From Oscillospiraceae bacterium (lineage in GTDB: Bacteria; Bacillota; Clostridia; UBA1212; UBA1255), in NCBI GenBank assembly GCA_015069165.1, contig SVJD01000003.1:1-64000 (forward strand): DNA of 64,000 nucleotides, read 5' to 3'. Of the stretch, positions 27,673 to 36,629 are shown piece after piece; position 1 is the first letter of the stretch, and the number at the start of each line of letters is the position of its first letter. Made by a program: the position numbers and the translations under genes. Under the pieces are notes generated by a model. It made no database searches. It saw only the letters and a program-made list of their open reading frames with translations, and had not been told where the DNA came from.

Positions 27673-28248
27673 TCAACCTTTGAATATACTGCAAAAAACA
27701 ATACCCAATCCTGCTGAAATCAGTATAATTTGTATAGCAGAAAGTTTCTTTTTTAACACTTTTAAAGATACAATATAAACTGCCGCTACCAGCGCAAAAA
27801 GAGCTGCGGCAACCCAATCAAAGCTAAATGACACAATGCCCGCAAAGCCTATATTTTTAAATAAAAGAGATACTCCTGTTGCCAAAATAAGCGCTGCAAT
27901 TACAGGTTTTACTCCCCTTATAAAACCTTTAAAGAATTTATTTTCTGTAAGATTTTTAAGCACTGCGGCAATTAAAAGTATTATTAAAAACGAAGGTAAA
28001 ACCACTGCGAGTGTTGCACAAAAACTTCCGAAAATGCCACCTTGCAGTGAACCTATATATGTTGCCATATTTACTGCAATCGGTCCCGGTGTAGACTCAC
28101 ACACACCGATAAGCTCATAAAATTCCGCAGAAGTAAGCCAACCGTTATTTACAGCAGCATCCTCTACAAGGGGAATCATTGCAAATCCGCCGCCGAAAGT
28201 AAACAATCCTATCTTGAAAAACTCGAAAAATAATTCCAAATAAATCAT
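27673..28248 (-). CDS. chrA: chromate transporter, short ChrA family (copy 1)
   Basis: FFKIGLFTFGGGFAMIPL, ESTPGPIAVNMATYIG. Confidence 0.9.
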   Translation of the reverse strand: MIYLELFFEFFKIGLFTFGGGFAMIPLVEDAAVNNGWLTSAEFYELIGVCESTPGPIAVNMATYIGSLQGGIFGSFCATLAVVLPSFLIILLIAAVLKNLTENKFFKGFIRGVKPVIAALILATGVSLLFKNIGFAGIVSFSFDWVAAALFALVAAVYIVSLKVLKKKLSAIQIILISAGLGIVFCSIFKG

Positions 28249-28811
28249 TGTTTACCTCCATTTTTGCCAATACCGATTAAAGCGTAAGCAACAATTCCGA
28301 CAATGCCACCGATTATGATATAGAAAACAGAACTAAACGAAACGGCTAACACATCAAAAAGTATCATCGTCACAAAAACTGCTCCAAAACAAATCAAAGG
28401 AAGCGGTTTCTTTTCAACTTTTTTAAGCAAATCAACACCTGCTCTTAAAATTAAAAAAGCAACTGCCGCTTTGATTCCCACAAAAGCATAAGCCACATAT
28501 TTATTATTCATAAATCCTTCCAAGAAAAGGGAGATTATGAAAATTATTACAAACGAGGGTAATACCACTCCGCAAGTAGCCGCAACGCTTCCCAAAACGC
28601 CTCTTTTTTTATATCCCACATACGTTGCCATATTTATGGCAATAGGTCCGGGGGTAGACTCAGCGATAGCAATTATTTCGGTAAGCTCATCATCGGTAAG
28701 CCATCCCTCTTTTGCCACAATATACTCTTTAATCTGCACAATCATGGCATATCCGCCGCCAAACGTAAACAAACCTATCTTAAAAAAAGTCAAAAAAAGC
28801 TTAAAAATCAT
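28245..28811 (-). CDS. chrA: chromate transporter, short ChrA family (copy 2)
   Basis: FFKIGLFTFGGGYAMIVQ, ESTPGPIAINMATYVG; 4-nt overlap with copy 1. Confidence 0.9.
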   Translation of the reverse strand: MIFKLFLTFFKIGLFTFGGGYAMIVQIKEYIVAKEGWLTDDELTEIIAIAESTPGPIAINMATYVGYKKRGVLGSVAATCGVVLPSFVIIFIISLFLEGFMNNKYVAYAFVGIKAAVAFLILRAGVDLLKKVEKKPLPLICFGAVFVTMILFDVLAVSFSSVFYIIIGGIVGIVAYALIGIGKNGGKQ

Positions 28812-30220
28812 ACTTTATATAACTCCGTTGACAAATATCTGTCCCCTGTATCAGGAAGTAATACAACTATTTTTTTATTGGCATTTTCAGGTCTTTTTGC
28901 CACTTCAATAGCTGCCCAAAGAGCCGCACCCGAAGATATTCCCACTAAAAAGCCTTCTTTTTTACCAATCAATCTTGCTGCCTCAAATGAAGCTTCGTCT
29001 GAAACTGTAATAATTTCATCATAAATTCCTGTATTTAACACTTTTGGTATAAATCCTGCTCCGATTCCCTGTATTTTATGAGCACCTGCCACACCTTTAG
29101 AAAGGAACGCAGAAGATTCAGGCTCTACAGCTATAATTTTAACTTCCGGCTTTTTTGACTTCAAATATTCTCCTACACCTGTAATAGTGCCGCCGGTACC
29201 CACTCCCGCAACAAAAACATCCACTTCGCCGGCAGTGTCTCTGTAAATTTCCGGCCCTGTGGTTTCAAAATGAGCTTTCGCATTTGCCGGGTTGTCAAAC
29301 TGTCCGGGAATAAATGCATTCGGAATTTCTTTTGCCAATTCTTCCGCTTTTTCGATTGCTCCTTTCATGCCCTTTGCGCCCGGTGTAAGCACAAGTTCCG
29401 CACCGTACGCTTTCATCAAAGTGCACCTTTCCTCCGACATACTGTCAGGCATAACAATTATAACTCTGTAACCCTTAGCTCCTGCCACAGCCGCAAGGCC
29501 GATACCTGTATTTCCGCTTGTAGGCTCTATTATGACGGAATTTTCGTTTATAACTCCGCGTTCTTCTGCATCTTGTATCATTTTAAGTGCAACTCTGTCT
29601 TTTGCCGAACCTGCAGGATTAAAATATTCCGGCTTTGCATAAATTTCAGCACTTAAATTGTATTCTTTTTCAATTTTTGTAAGCTCGACCAAAGGAGTAT
29701 TTCCTACAAGCTGTTCTATTGAAGTATAAATTTTACCGTTTTTTGTTTTTTCTTCTGCTCCGTATTTGACAACCATAGCCACAAATAAAATAACAACTCC
29801 CAAAAGTATTCCTATGTAATTGCTTTCTGTGAAAAACGACGGAAACTCTTTCCCGCAAAGAACGTAAATTATAGTAATAACAGAAGCTGTAATTATGGGA
29901 TGTAACAAAGCGTGTACACCCAGCTCTTTAAGCTCTTTCGCACCTTCTTCTGTATACGGCGTGCCTTCGTGAATTTCATGGCTTAAATATTTCGAAACAA
30001 ACAAAAGCAATATTCCGTTTGCCGCAAAATGTACCAAATGCTCCAGTGCGTGGGTAATAAGTTCCATATCAATGGCCTTAGAACCATGTGTAAACACCTC
30101 TTTACCCACAACAAACAGCTCGTATGCCGCACCTAAGAAAAACATACTTATTACAACTAAAACAACGACTTTTGCAACTTTAATAACCTTTTGTATTATA
30201 TTCAGAAATTTCATATCCAT
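28808..30220 (-). CDS. cysteine synthase with N-terminal DUF2975-like membrane domain
   Basis: About 160 residues with hydrophobic segments, then SIEQLVGNTPLVEL...NPAGSAKDRVA...EPTSGNTGIG; the ORF opens at 30337 but the likely start is MDMKFLNII. Confidence 0.88.
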   Translation of the reverse strand: MDMKFLNIIQKVIKVAKVVVLVVISMFFLGAAYELFVVGKEVFTHGSKAIDMELITHALEHLVHFAANGILLLFVSKYLSHEIHEGTPYTEEGAKELKELGVHALLHPIITASVITIIYVLCGKEFPSFFTESNYIGILLGVVILFVAMVVKYGAEEKTKNGKIYTSIEQLVGNTPLVELTKIEKEYNLSAEIYAKPEYFNPAGSAKDRVALKMIQDAEERGVINENSVIIEPTSGNTGIGLAAVAGAKGYRVIIVMPDSMSEERCTLMKAYGAELVLTPGAKGMKGAIEKAEELAKEIPNAFIPGQFDNPANAKAHFETTGPEIYRDTAGEVDVFVAGVGTGGTITGVGEYLKSKKPEVKIIAVEPESSAFLSKGVAGAHKIQGIGAGFIPKVLNTGIYDEIITVSDEASFEAARLIGKKEGFLVGISSGAALWAAIEVAKRPENANKKIVVLLPDTGDRYLSTELYKV

Positions 30221-30360
30221 GCTCCATAATTTTTTGATAAAATACGGTGCAATTATATTCTTTTTTAATACCGTTGTAAAGTTGTATAAACAGCAAGACA
30301 GCATCAAATCAGTCTTGGGGTTTCGAAAATCTACCACACACCTTTCTTATAGAAAAAAAC

Positions 30361-30727
30361 AATCAGCGGCGCGGTGCCTTTTGTCTCGTTTTTCGTTTTG
30401 AGACAAAACCCCCAACCAGCGACGCGGTACTTTTTGTCTCGTTTTTCGTTTTGAGACAAAACCCTCAATCAGCGACGCGGTTTTTTTGTCTCGTTTTTCA
30501 TTTTGAGACAAAACCCCCAACCAGCGGCGCGGTGCTTTTTGTCTCGTTTTTCATTTTGAGACAAAACCCCCAATCAGCGGCGCGGTGCTTTTTGTCTCGT
30601 TTTTCATTTTGAGACAAAACCCCCAATCAGCGACGCGGTTTTTTTGTCTCGTTTTTCATTTTGAGACAAAACCCCCAATCAGCGACGCGGTTTTTTTGTC
30701 TCGTTTTTCATTTTGAGACAAAACCCC
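30361..30727. repeat. seven-unit tandem repeat, period 52/53 bp, each unit with hairpin TTTTGTCTC-12 nt-GAGACAAAA
   Basis: Unit starts at 30361, 30414, 30467, 30519, 30572, 30625, 30677; consensus AAYCAGCGRCGCGGTgcTTTTTGTCTCGTTTTTCRTTTTGAGACAAAACCCCC. Confidence 0.95.
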
Positions 30728-30775
30728 GCTCCATCTACTGCTTTTTACAATTATTACTTTATCACTTTTAGGAGA

Positions 30776-30793
30776 GACGGGAGGGCTCCCGTC
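30776..30793 (+). terminator. perfect hairpin GACGGGAG-gg-CTCCCGTC, terminator-like in + orientation
   Basis: 8-bp perfect arms followed by CTTATTTT. Confidence 0.45.
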
Positions 30794-30838
30794 CTTATTT
30801 TAAAAATCCTAAGATTTATTTTACACTATCAAACAGCA

Positions 30839-30880
30839 AAACCCACGCCGCATTAAAGTAGTATGCCGTGGCGTGGGTTT
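30839..30880 (-). terminator. hairpin terminator downstream of the sigma factor gene
   Basis: AAACCCACGCC ... GGCGTGGGTTT, 11-bp arms. Confidence 0.65.
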
Positions 30881-30907
30881 CACTAATGAAAGAAGAGAGA
30901 AAAAGTA

Positions 30908-31834
30908 TTATCTATAGGCTCTGAGAGCCTCTGCTTTTACTGAAGTACGCAATTTTTTCATTGCAAGTGTTTCTATTTGACGCACTCTTTCTCTTGTAAT
31001 GCCCAAATCCTTGCCGATTTCCTCAAGAGTTTTCGCAGGCATTCCGTCAAGTCCAAAGCGCGCTTTTATAATGTATGATTCCCTTTCTTCAAGCCTTGCA
31101 AGAACATCATTTACAGTTTCGCAAAGCATTTTTTGATTCGTTTCTTCATACACAGGGTCAGCAGATTCGCCGAAAGGAATGAAATCCATAATTTCCGTAT
31201 CACTGTCATCATTCACAACAGTATTTAACGAAACAACATTTCTGTCCAGCGATTTAAATACATCGTATTCTTTTTTCGAAATATTCACACGCTGCGCAAC
31301 TTCCTCAAAAGAAGGTTCTCTGCCGTTTTCCTCGCAAAAAATTCTTATAGCCCTTGAAAGCGAAACAAAACGCTCACTCATATGAACCGGAACACGAATA
31401 GAACTTTCGTTATCGAAAATGTGGCGTATTATGCTTTGCTTGATCCACCAACTGGCATACGTGCTGAAAGCATAACCTTTGTCAACCTCGAATTTATCAA
31501 CGGCTCTCATAAGACCGATATTCCCCGCTTGCACCAAATCCATAATCGGTTCTTCTGCCCTGTATGCTTTCTTTATACTTTTTGCATATTTAACAACAAG
31601 ACGAAGATTATGTTCAACAACAACATCATGTGCGGCTTTATCACCTGATTCTATTCTCTTAAAAAGCGTTTTGATCTCATCGTCAGTAAGAAGCTCATAT
31701 CTGCCGATTTCACGAAGATACTGTTTTAAAGAATCGGTATCTCCCATACTCTGCATGGCATCTGCCTCCGGAATATCACTGTTTGAGTAAGAATATTCAT
31801 TCAACATATAAAATCCTCCTTTGTTAAAGTACAC
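30908..31834 (-). CDS. RNA polymerase sigma-70 factor, RpoD/SigA-like
   Basis: DLVQAGNIGLMRAVDKFEVDKGYAFSTYASWWIKQSI and TLEEIGKDLGITRERVRQIETLAMKKLR; 308-aa ORF, start uncertain. Confidence 0.93.
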   Translation of the reverse strand: MYFNKGGFYMLNEYSYSNSDIPEADAMQSMGDTDSLKQYLREIGRYELLTDDEIKTLFKRIESGDKAAHDVVVEHNLRLVVKYAKSIKKAYRAEEPIMDLVQAGNIGLMRAVDKFEVDKGYAFSTYASWWIKQSIIRHIFDNESSIRVPVHMSERFVSLSRAIRIFCEENGREPSFEEVAQRVNISKKEYDVFKSLDRNVVSLNTVVNDDSDTEIMDFIPFGESADPVYEETNQKMLCETVNDVLARLEERESYIIKARFGLDGMPAKTLEEIGKDLGITRERVRQIETLAMKKLRTSVKAEALRAYR

Positions 31835-31918
31835 GACTATTATATTATGAACCTAATAAAAAAATCATATTCATGTCCTTAACTCTTTAATAAATAAATA
31901 TAAAAAATTTATAAAAAA

Positions 31919-31945
31919 AAGCTGCCTTTTACTAAAGACAGCTTC
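31919..31945 (-). terminator. Rho-independent terminator after the SSB-like gene
   Basis: Minus strand AAGCTGTCTTTAGTAAAAGGCAGCTTTTTTT. Confidence 0.75.
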
Positions 31946-31972
31946 AAATTATCAACATTTGTCCGATTTATT

Positions 31973-32671
31973 TTATTCTTGCACCGCAGTCACCGCAAAC
32001 TCTTCACTTGGAGTTTCCTGCTCCGATGCCATTTCGTTTTCTCTGTTAATTTCTATCTGCGACACCGAAACCTCGTATGCCACTTTTTCTATTACCGTAC
32101 CATCCTCAAATTTTTTCTCGTACTTACGGCTCTGCATCCTTCCCGTCACTCTCACATTTTCTCCGACGGAACGCTTGCCGCAAAATCTGGCATTTCGTCC
32201 CCATGATATGCACGGAATGTAATCTGATTTATTATATGAGCGGTTTACCGCCAACAAAAAGTCCGTTATTTCTCTGTTAAAAGGAGTCTTGCGATATACC
32301 GGCTTTTTGCAAATGAATCCGTCAAGTACCACAATATTTTTATCCGATTCAAGCGACTGTCCGTCTTCAAAGAATATTATATCTCGCGCAAAAACAGTAA
32401 GCATTAACTTTGTGGAGCCGTCAGGCTGCATTGCGTTATATGAACGAAATTGACCATCAACTTCTATGTATCTGCCGATTTCGTATTCAGAAAAATCAGC
32501 AAGTCTTTCTGATACCGTAACAGGAATAACATCATAACTGTTACTTAATCTATCGACTTTTATGTCAAAATAATAAAAAGCCTCGCCATATATTTCGTGC
32601 CCGAAAACGGGTTTATTTACGATGACACCCGACACAGTTGCCACATTGCTTTCGCCTCTGCCGTTTACCAC
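31973..32671 (-). CDS. single-stranded DNA-binding protein-like with two OB-type regions
   Basis: SGVIVNKPVFGHEIYGEAFYYFDIKVDR and LDGFICKKPVYRKTPFNREITDFLLAVNRSY...GENVRVTGRMQSRKYEKK. Confidence 0.8.
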   Translation of the reverse strand: MVNGRGESNVATVSGVIVNKPVFGHEIYGEAFYYFDIKVDRLSNSYDVIPVTVSERLADFSEYEIGRYIEVDGQFRSYNAMQPDGSTKLMLTVFARDIIFFEDGQSLESDKNIVVLDGFICKKPVYRKTPFNREITDFLLAVNRSYNKSDYIPCISWGRNARFCGKRSVGENVRVTGRMQSRKYEKKFEDGTVIEKVAYEVSVSQIEINRENEMASEQETPSEEFAVTAVQE

Positions 32672-32822
32672 AATCTACACCTCTTGCATTTCATAAGTAT
32701 CTTGCGCACGATTTACTTTTTGTAAATACTGCGTTTACACTAAAGTATATGTGTGTTATATACCATATATAACCACCGTCCGCAAATTATATTATATAAA
32801 AACGATTATTGCAACAAAAAAG

Positions 32823-33596
32823 TTATTTTTTTCGCTGTACTCCGTTATTATCTATATAAAAATCATCTGTATAAATGAGTTCTGACACCTTTATAAATTT
32901 ATAATCTTGCTTGAGCAGTGTTTCAATCACTTCCGGCAAAACCTTTGCTGTGTGTTTCGTATCGTTGTGAAAAAGCAGTATACTGCCGGATTCCGTTCTG
33001 CCGATAACACGATTTAAAATATTGTCGTAAGTCATTGTATCTTTCCAATCAATGGAATCTACCGACCATTTTATATTGTACATTCCGCGTTCCCGGGCAA
33101 GGTCAAGAACCGTTTCCGTAATATCGCCCGACGGTGCTCTGTAAAGCTGCGGCTTAACACCTATGACTTTTTCAACTGCATCATTACATTTATCTATTTC
33201 CTCTGCCAATTGCGTTTTAGAAGATTTCGAAGGCAATTTGTGTGAATACGAGTGATTTCCTATTTCGTGTCCTCGGTCGTAAATCATTTTAAGCTCTTTC
33301 GGGTTCTTTTCTGCCCACGTTCCGAGAACGAAAAAGCTTGCTTTTATTTTATAATAATCAAGCGTATCGAGAATTTCTTCTATATCATCTGCTCCCCACG
33401 CGCAATTTATGGTGAGCGCAATTTCCCTGTTTTCATTATCGGTACAATAAATCGGAAGCTTTGCCGACGATAAAGCCGCGGCATTTTGCGCTACGGAATC
33501 ACTTATGTGCAAGAGTCCCATGACTACCGCAATCAAAATAAGAACTGCCAATATAAACAACTTACTCCTTGCATGGCGTATGTATGTAACTTTCAT
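32823..33596 (-). CDS. polysaccharide deacetylase, PdaB/PgdA-like
   Basis: INCAWGADD, HEIGNHSYSHKLP, LYRAPSGD, ILLFHNDTKHT. Confidence 0.88.
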   Translation of the reverse strand: MKVTYIRHARSKLFILAVLILIAVVMGLLHISDSVAQNAAALSSAKLPIYCTDNENREIALTINCAWGADDIEEILDTLDYYKIKASFFVLGTWAEKNPKELKMIYDRGHEIGNHSYSHKLPSKSSKTQLAEEIDKCNDAVEKVIGVKPQLYRAPSGDITETVLDLARERGMYNIKWSVDSIDWKDTMTYDNILNRVIGRTESGSILLFHNDTKHTAKVLPEVIETLLKQDYKFIKVSELIYTDDFYIDNNGVQRKK

Positions 33597-33786
33597 AGTA
33601 TCACCTACTGCGTTTTTGTAATAAATATGTATATTGGCAGTAAATTATGTATGATTAATATTTCATATAAAGCCCCCTCGTAATGAAAATTTTCGCTATA
33701 TATAGTTATTCCTTGTATATAGTTATTCCTTTTAAAAGAATTATCATATTATTAAACCCGTGTCAAATGTCAACATAAGCCGGACG

Positions 33787-33935
33787 GTGTCAAGTTATTC
33801 TTGGGATTTCGGAAATTTTTTTGCACGCCCTATTTTTACACGAGAACTCCCTTAGCAGCACTTTCTGTCCCGTTTTTAATTTCGAGACGAAAATCCGAAA
33901 TGGCGAGTGACATTTTCTGTCCCGTTTTCATTTTT
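33787..33935 (+). repeat. diverged partial relative of the 30361-30727 repeat
   Basis: ACTTTCTGTCCCGTTTTTAATTTCGAGACGAAAATCC and TTTTCTGTCCCGTTTTCATTTTT resemble the array core; upstream TCAAGTTATTCTTGGGATTTCGGAAA resembles TCAAATCAGTCTTGGGGTTTCGAAAA at 30304. Confidence 0.6.
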
Positions 33936-34048
33936 CAACTTAATTTACAATAACAAAATACAAAAAAGCAACACACATGTCGCAAAGTTGTCACATAATC
34001 CGTGTATAATGTTTAATGCAAAAACAAAAAACGAAAGAAGGTTTTTTT

Positions 34049-35419
34049 ATGATAGATAATAATACAGAAATACAACAAACTTCTTTACAACAAGATAACC
34101 TTGAAAAAACATATCCTTCATATTATGAAAGTAAAAGTATAAACGAAGAAGTAAATATAACCAACAATATAAACGAAGATAAATCTAAAGACAAAAAACA
34201 ATGGAGTACGGTTAAAATAATAGTACTTTGCTTAGTATGTTCTCTTTTAAGCGCTGCTGTCTCGGCAGGCGTTTTTGCAATTTCTCAAAACAAAAACAAC
34301 AATAACGGCTTCGAATATTATCCTATAGGTAATACCGATGATAATACCGATGATGACAAAGAAAATAATTCTGCCAACGAAAGCAATACCGGAACATCAC
34401 AAGATATTACAATTAATGTAGAAAACGTTTCCTCTCCGGCTACTGCTGTGGCAAAAAAAGTCAGTCCTTCAATTGTGGGAATACGTGTTACTACCATAAC
34501 GAATTACGGCCCATACGGTAATTACGAATCAAGCGGAGAAGGTTCGGGAGTAATTTATACGAATGATGGTTATATCATAACAAATTACCATGTAATAGAA
34601 GAAATGGTTACTTCTTCCGGAGAAAACAATCCTAATTCAACACTTACGGTGTATCTCAATCAAGATACATCAAAAAGTTACGAAGCAAAAGTCATCGGTT
34701 ACGAGCAAAGTGCCGACCTTGCCGTAATAAAAATCGAAGCTACAGGACTTACTGCAGTAGAAATAGGAGATTCAGACAGTATAAGTGTCGGTGATATTGC
34801 AATTGCCATAGGCAACCCGGGCGGACTTGATTTCATGGGTTCAATAAGCCAAGGAATAATAAGCGGTTTGGACAGAAGCCTTCAATCAGAAGACTCTTAC
34901 GAGAATTTGGATTTAATACAAACGGATGCCGCAATAAATCCCGGAAATTCCGGCGGTGCACTTTGCGATAAAAACGGCAAATTAATAGGAATCAACAGCG
35001 TAAAACTTGTTGAAACAGGTTATGAAAGTATGGGTTTTGCAATACCGTCAAATGATGTAGTCAGAATTTGCAACGATGTTATACAAAACGGAAATTCAGC
35101 AAGCGTGTATTTGGGGTTGGAATTTAACGAAAACTTTACTGCCGAGAGCTTGGAAAGACAAGGTTATCCCGGCGGAATCGTTGTCAGCAGTGTTTCAAAA
35201 GACAGTCCTGCGTATGTTGCCGGATTCGAGACAGATGATATTCTCGTAAGTTTTAACGATCAAGAAATAAGAACCACAAGTGACTTGATTCTCGCTAAAA
35301 AGCAATGCAAACCGGGAGATACGGTTAATGCAAAAGTATACCGTTTAACATTGGAAAGATATGGTTTTAGCCAAAAATGGGTAGGAAACTATATTGATAT
35401 CACCATCACTTTTGATTAA
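34049..35419 (+). CDS. HtrA/DegP-like trypsin-family serine protease with TM and PDZ domain
   Basis: NYHVIEE (His), SADLAVIKI (Asp), NPGNSGGALCD (Ser), PDZ-like tail; start after GAAAGAAGG. Confidence 0.92.
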   Translation: MIDNNTEIQQTSLQQDNLEKTYPSYYESKSINEEVNITNNINEDKSKDKKQWSTVKIIVLCLVCSLLSAAVSAGVFAISQNKNNNNGFEYYPIGNTDDNTDDDKENNSANESNTGTSQDITINVENVSSPATAVAKKVSPSIVGIRVTTITNYGPYGNYESSGEGSGVIYTNDGYIITNYHVIEEMVTSSGENNPNSTLTVYLNQDTSKSYEAKVIGYEQSADLAVIKIEATGLTAVEIGDSDSISVGDIAIAIGNPGGLDFMGSISQGIISGLDRSLQSEDSYENLDLIQTDAAINPGNSGGALCDKNGKLIGINSVKLVETGYESMGFAIPSNDVVRICNDVIQNGNSASVYLGLEFNENFTAESLERQGYPGGIVVSSVSKDSPAYVAGFETDDILVSFNDQEIRTTSDLILAKKQCKPGDTVNAKVYRLTLERYGFSQKWVGNYIDITITFD

Positions 35420-35525
35420 AAGTTTAATTTTATTTTGATTTGAAATTAAATTTTCATTGCTATAAACAACGCAGAGTGGTATACTCTCTCTACGGGAGTA
35501 CCGTTTTATATAAGGAGAGATTATT

Positions 35526-35927
35526 TTGGAAAAAACAGTTCTCGTATGGATAACAAATCCTGCGGCGTGTGAACTTATAGTAAGAGCCGGAAAGAAGATT
35601 TCAGACGAGCTTGAAGCTGAGCTTATGGTTGCCAGTATTCAACGTAAAATCAGAGACGATTGGGAATCAACCGTAACAGATTTAGAAGCACTCAGTAATG
35701 CTTCACGAAAAGTAAACGCAGAGCTTACGGTTATATATTCCGACAATACATTTGAAGCCGCAGTGAAAACTGTCCGCGACGTTAAACCTATCGCAATGGT
35801 AACGGGTGTACCCGGTAATTTAAATAAAAACCTTTTCATAGAGCAACTGCAAAAATTTGACAACACAGTGCCTATTTACACTATTGATTCTCGCGGAAAC
35901 GCGTTAAAATTATCCCAAAATACATAA
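35526..35927 (+). CDS. universal-stress-protein-like/KdpD-like small protein
   Basis: 133 aa, TTG start after AAGGAGAG; tentative fold assignment. Confidence 0.55.
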   Translation: MEKTVLVWITNPAACELIVRAGKKISDELEAELMVASIQRKIRDDWESTVTDLEALSNASRKVNAELTVIYSDNTFEAAVKTVRDVKPIAMVTGVPGNLNKNLFIEQLQKFDNTVPIYTIDSRGNALKLSQNT

Positions 35928-35936
35928 GGTGGATTT

Positions 35937-36617
35937 ATGATGAACAAACCGATTTACATTGCTTTCGAAGGAATTGACGGCAGCGGTAAGAGCGTACAAT
36001 TCAATTTGTTAAAAGATTTATTATTAAAGAAGAACAAAGCCGTAGGTGTTCTCGATTTTCCCGACTACGACTCTTTTATCGGCAAAGAAATAGGCCGTTT
36101 ACTCTCCGGCAAAGACAAAGTAACAGCGGCAGATTTGGACCCTCGTTCCATGTCTTTATGGTACGCAGTAGACAGATTGAATGCTTTTAAAAAATTTGAC
36201 GAATCACAATATGAAATCGTCCTCATGAATCGCTCCACAATGGCAAATGCCGCATATCAAGGCACAAGAAGTGACGATGCAAAAGAATTGGCACAATGGG
36301 TTTACGACCTTGAATTTACAACTTTGGGAATTCCGAAACCCGATGTATTCTTTATATTTGACATACCCACTTCCCTCTCCCGTAAAAATGTGGCAAAAAA
36401 GGGTTTTCGCGGTTATGTTGGCGACGATGCCGATGTATACGAAAAAGACGTTGCATTCCTCGAAAATGTCCGTAAAGGTTATCTTACCTGCGCCGAATTT
36501 TACCCCGGCAGCGTAGTTCTCAATTGTGCCGATGAAAACGAAGAAATGCGACCCATAGCAGAAATTTCCGCCGATGTGGTTCGCATTTTAAAAGACCGAT
36601 TCAATATAGAGTTTTAA
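35937..36617 (+). CDS. tmk: thymidylate kinase-like
   Basis: IAFEGIDGSGKSVQFNLLKDLL P-loop; DVFFIFDIPTSLS. Confidence 0.85.
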   Translation: MMNKPIYIAFEGIDGSGKSVQFNLLKDLLLKKNKAVGVLDFPDYDSFIGKEIGRLLSGKDKVTAADLDPRSMSLWYAVDRLNAFKKFDESQYEIVLMNRSTMANAAYQGTRSDDAKELAQWVYDLEFTTLGIPKPDVFFIFDIPTSLSRKNVAKKGFRGYVGDDADVYEKDVAFLENVRKGYLTCAEFYPGSVVLNCADENEEMRPIAEISADVVRILKDRFNIEF

Positions 36618-36629
36618 TAATTATAAATT

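Noticed and set aside
30361-30727. CRISPR array
   Set aside because: Units are tandem near-identical copies of 52/53 bp with no unique spacers, and no cas genes are in the window
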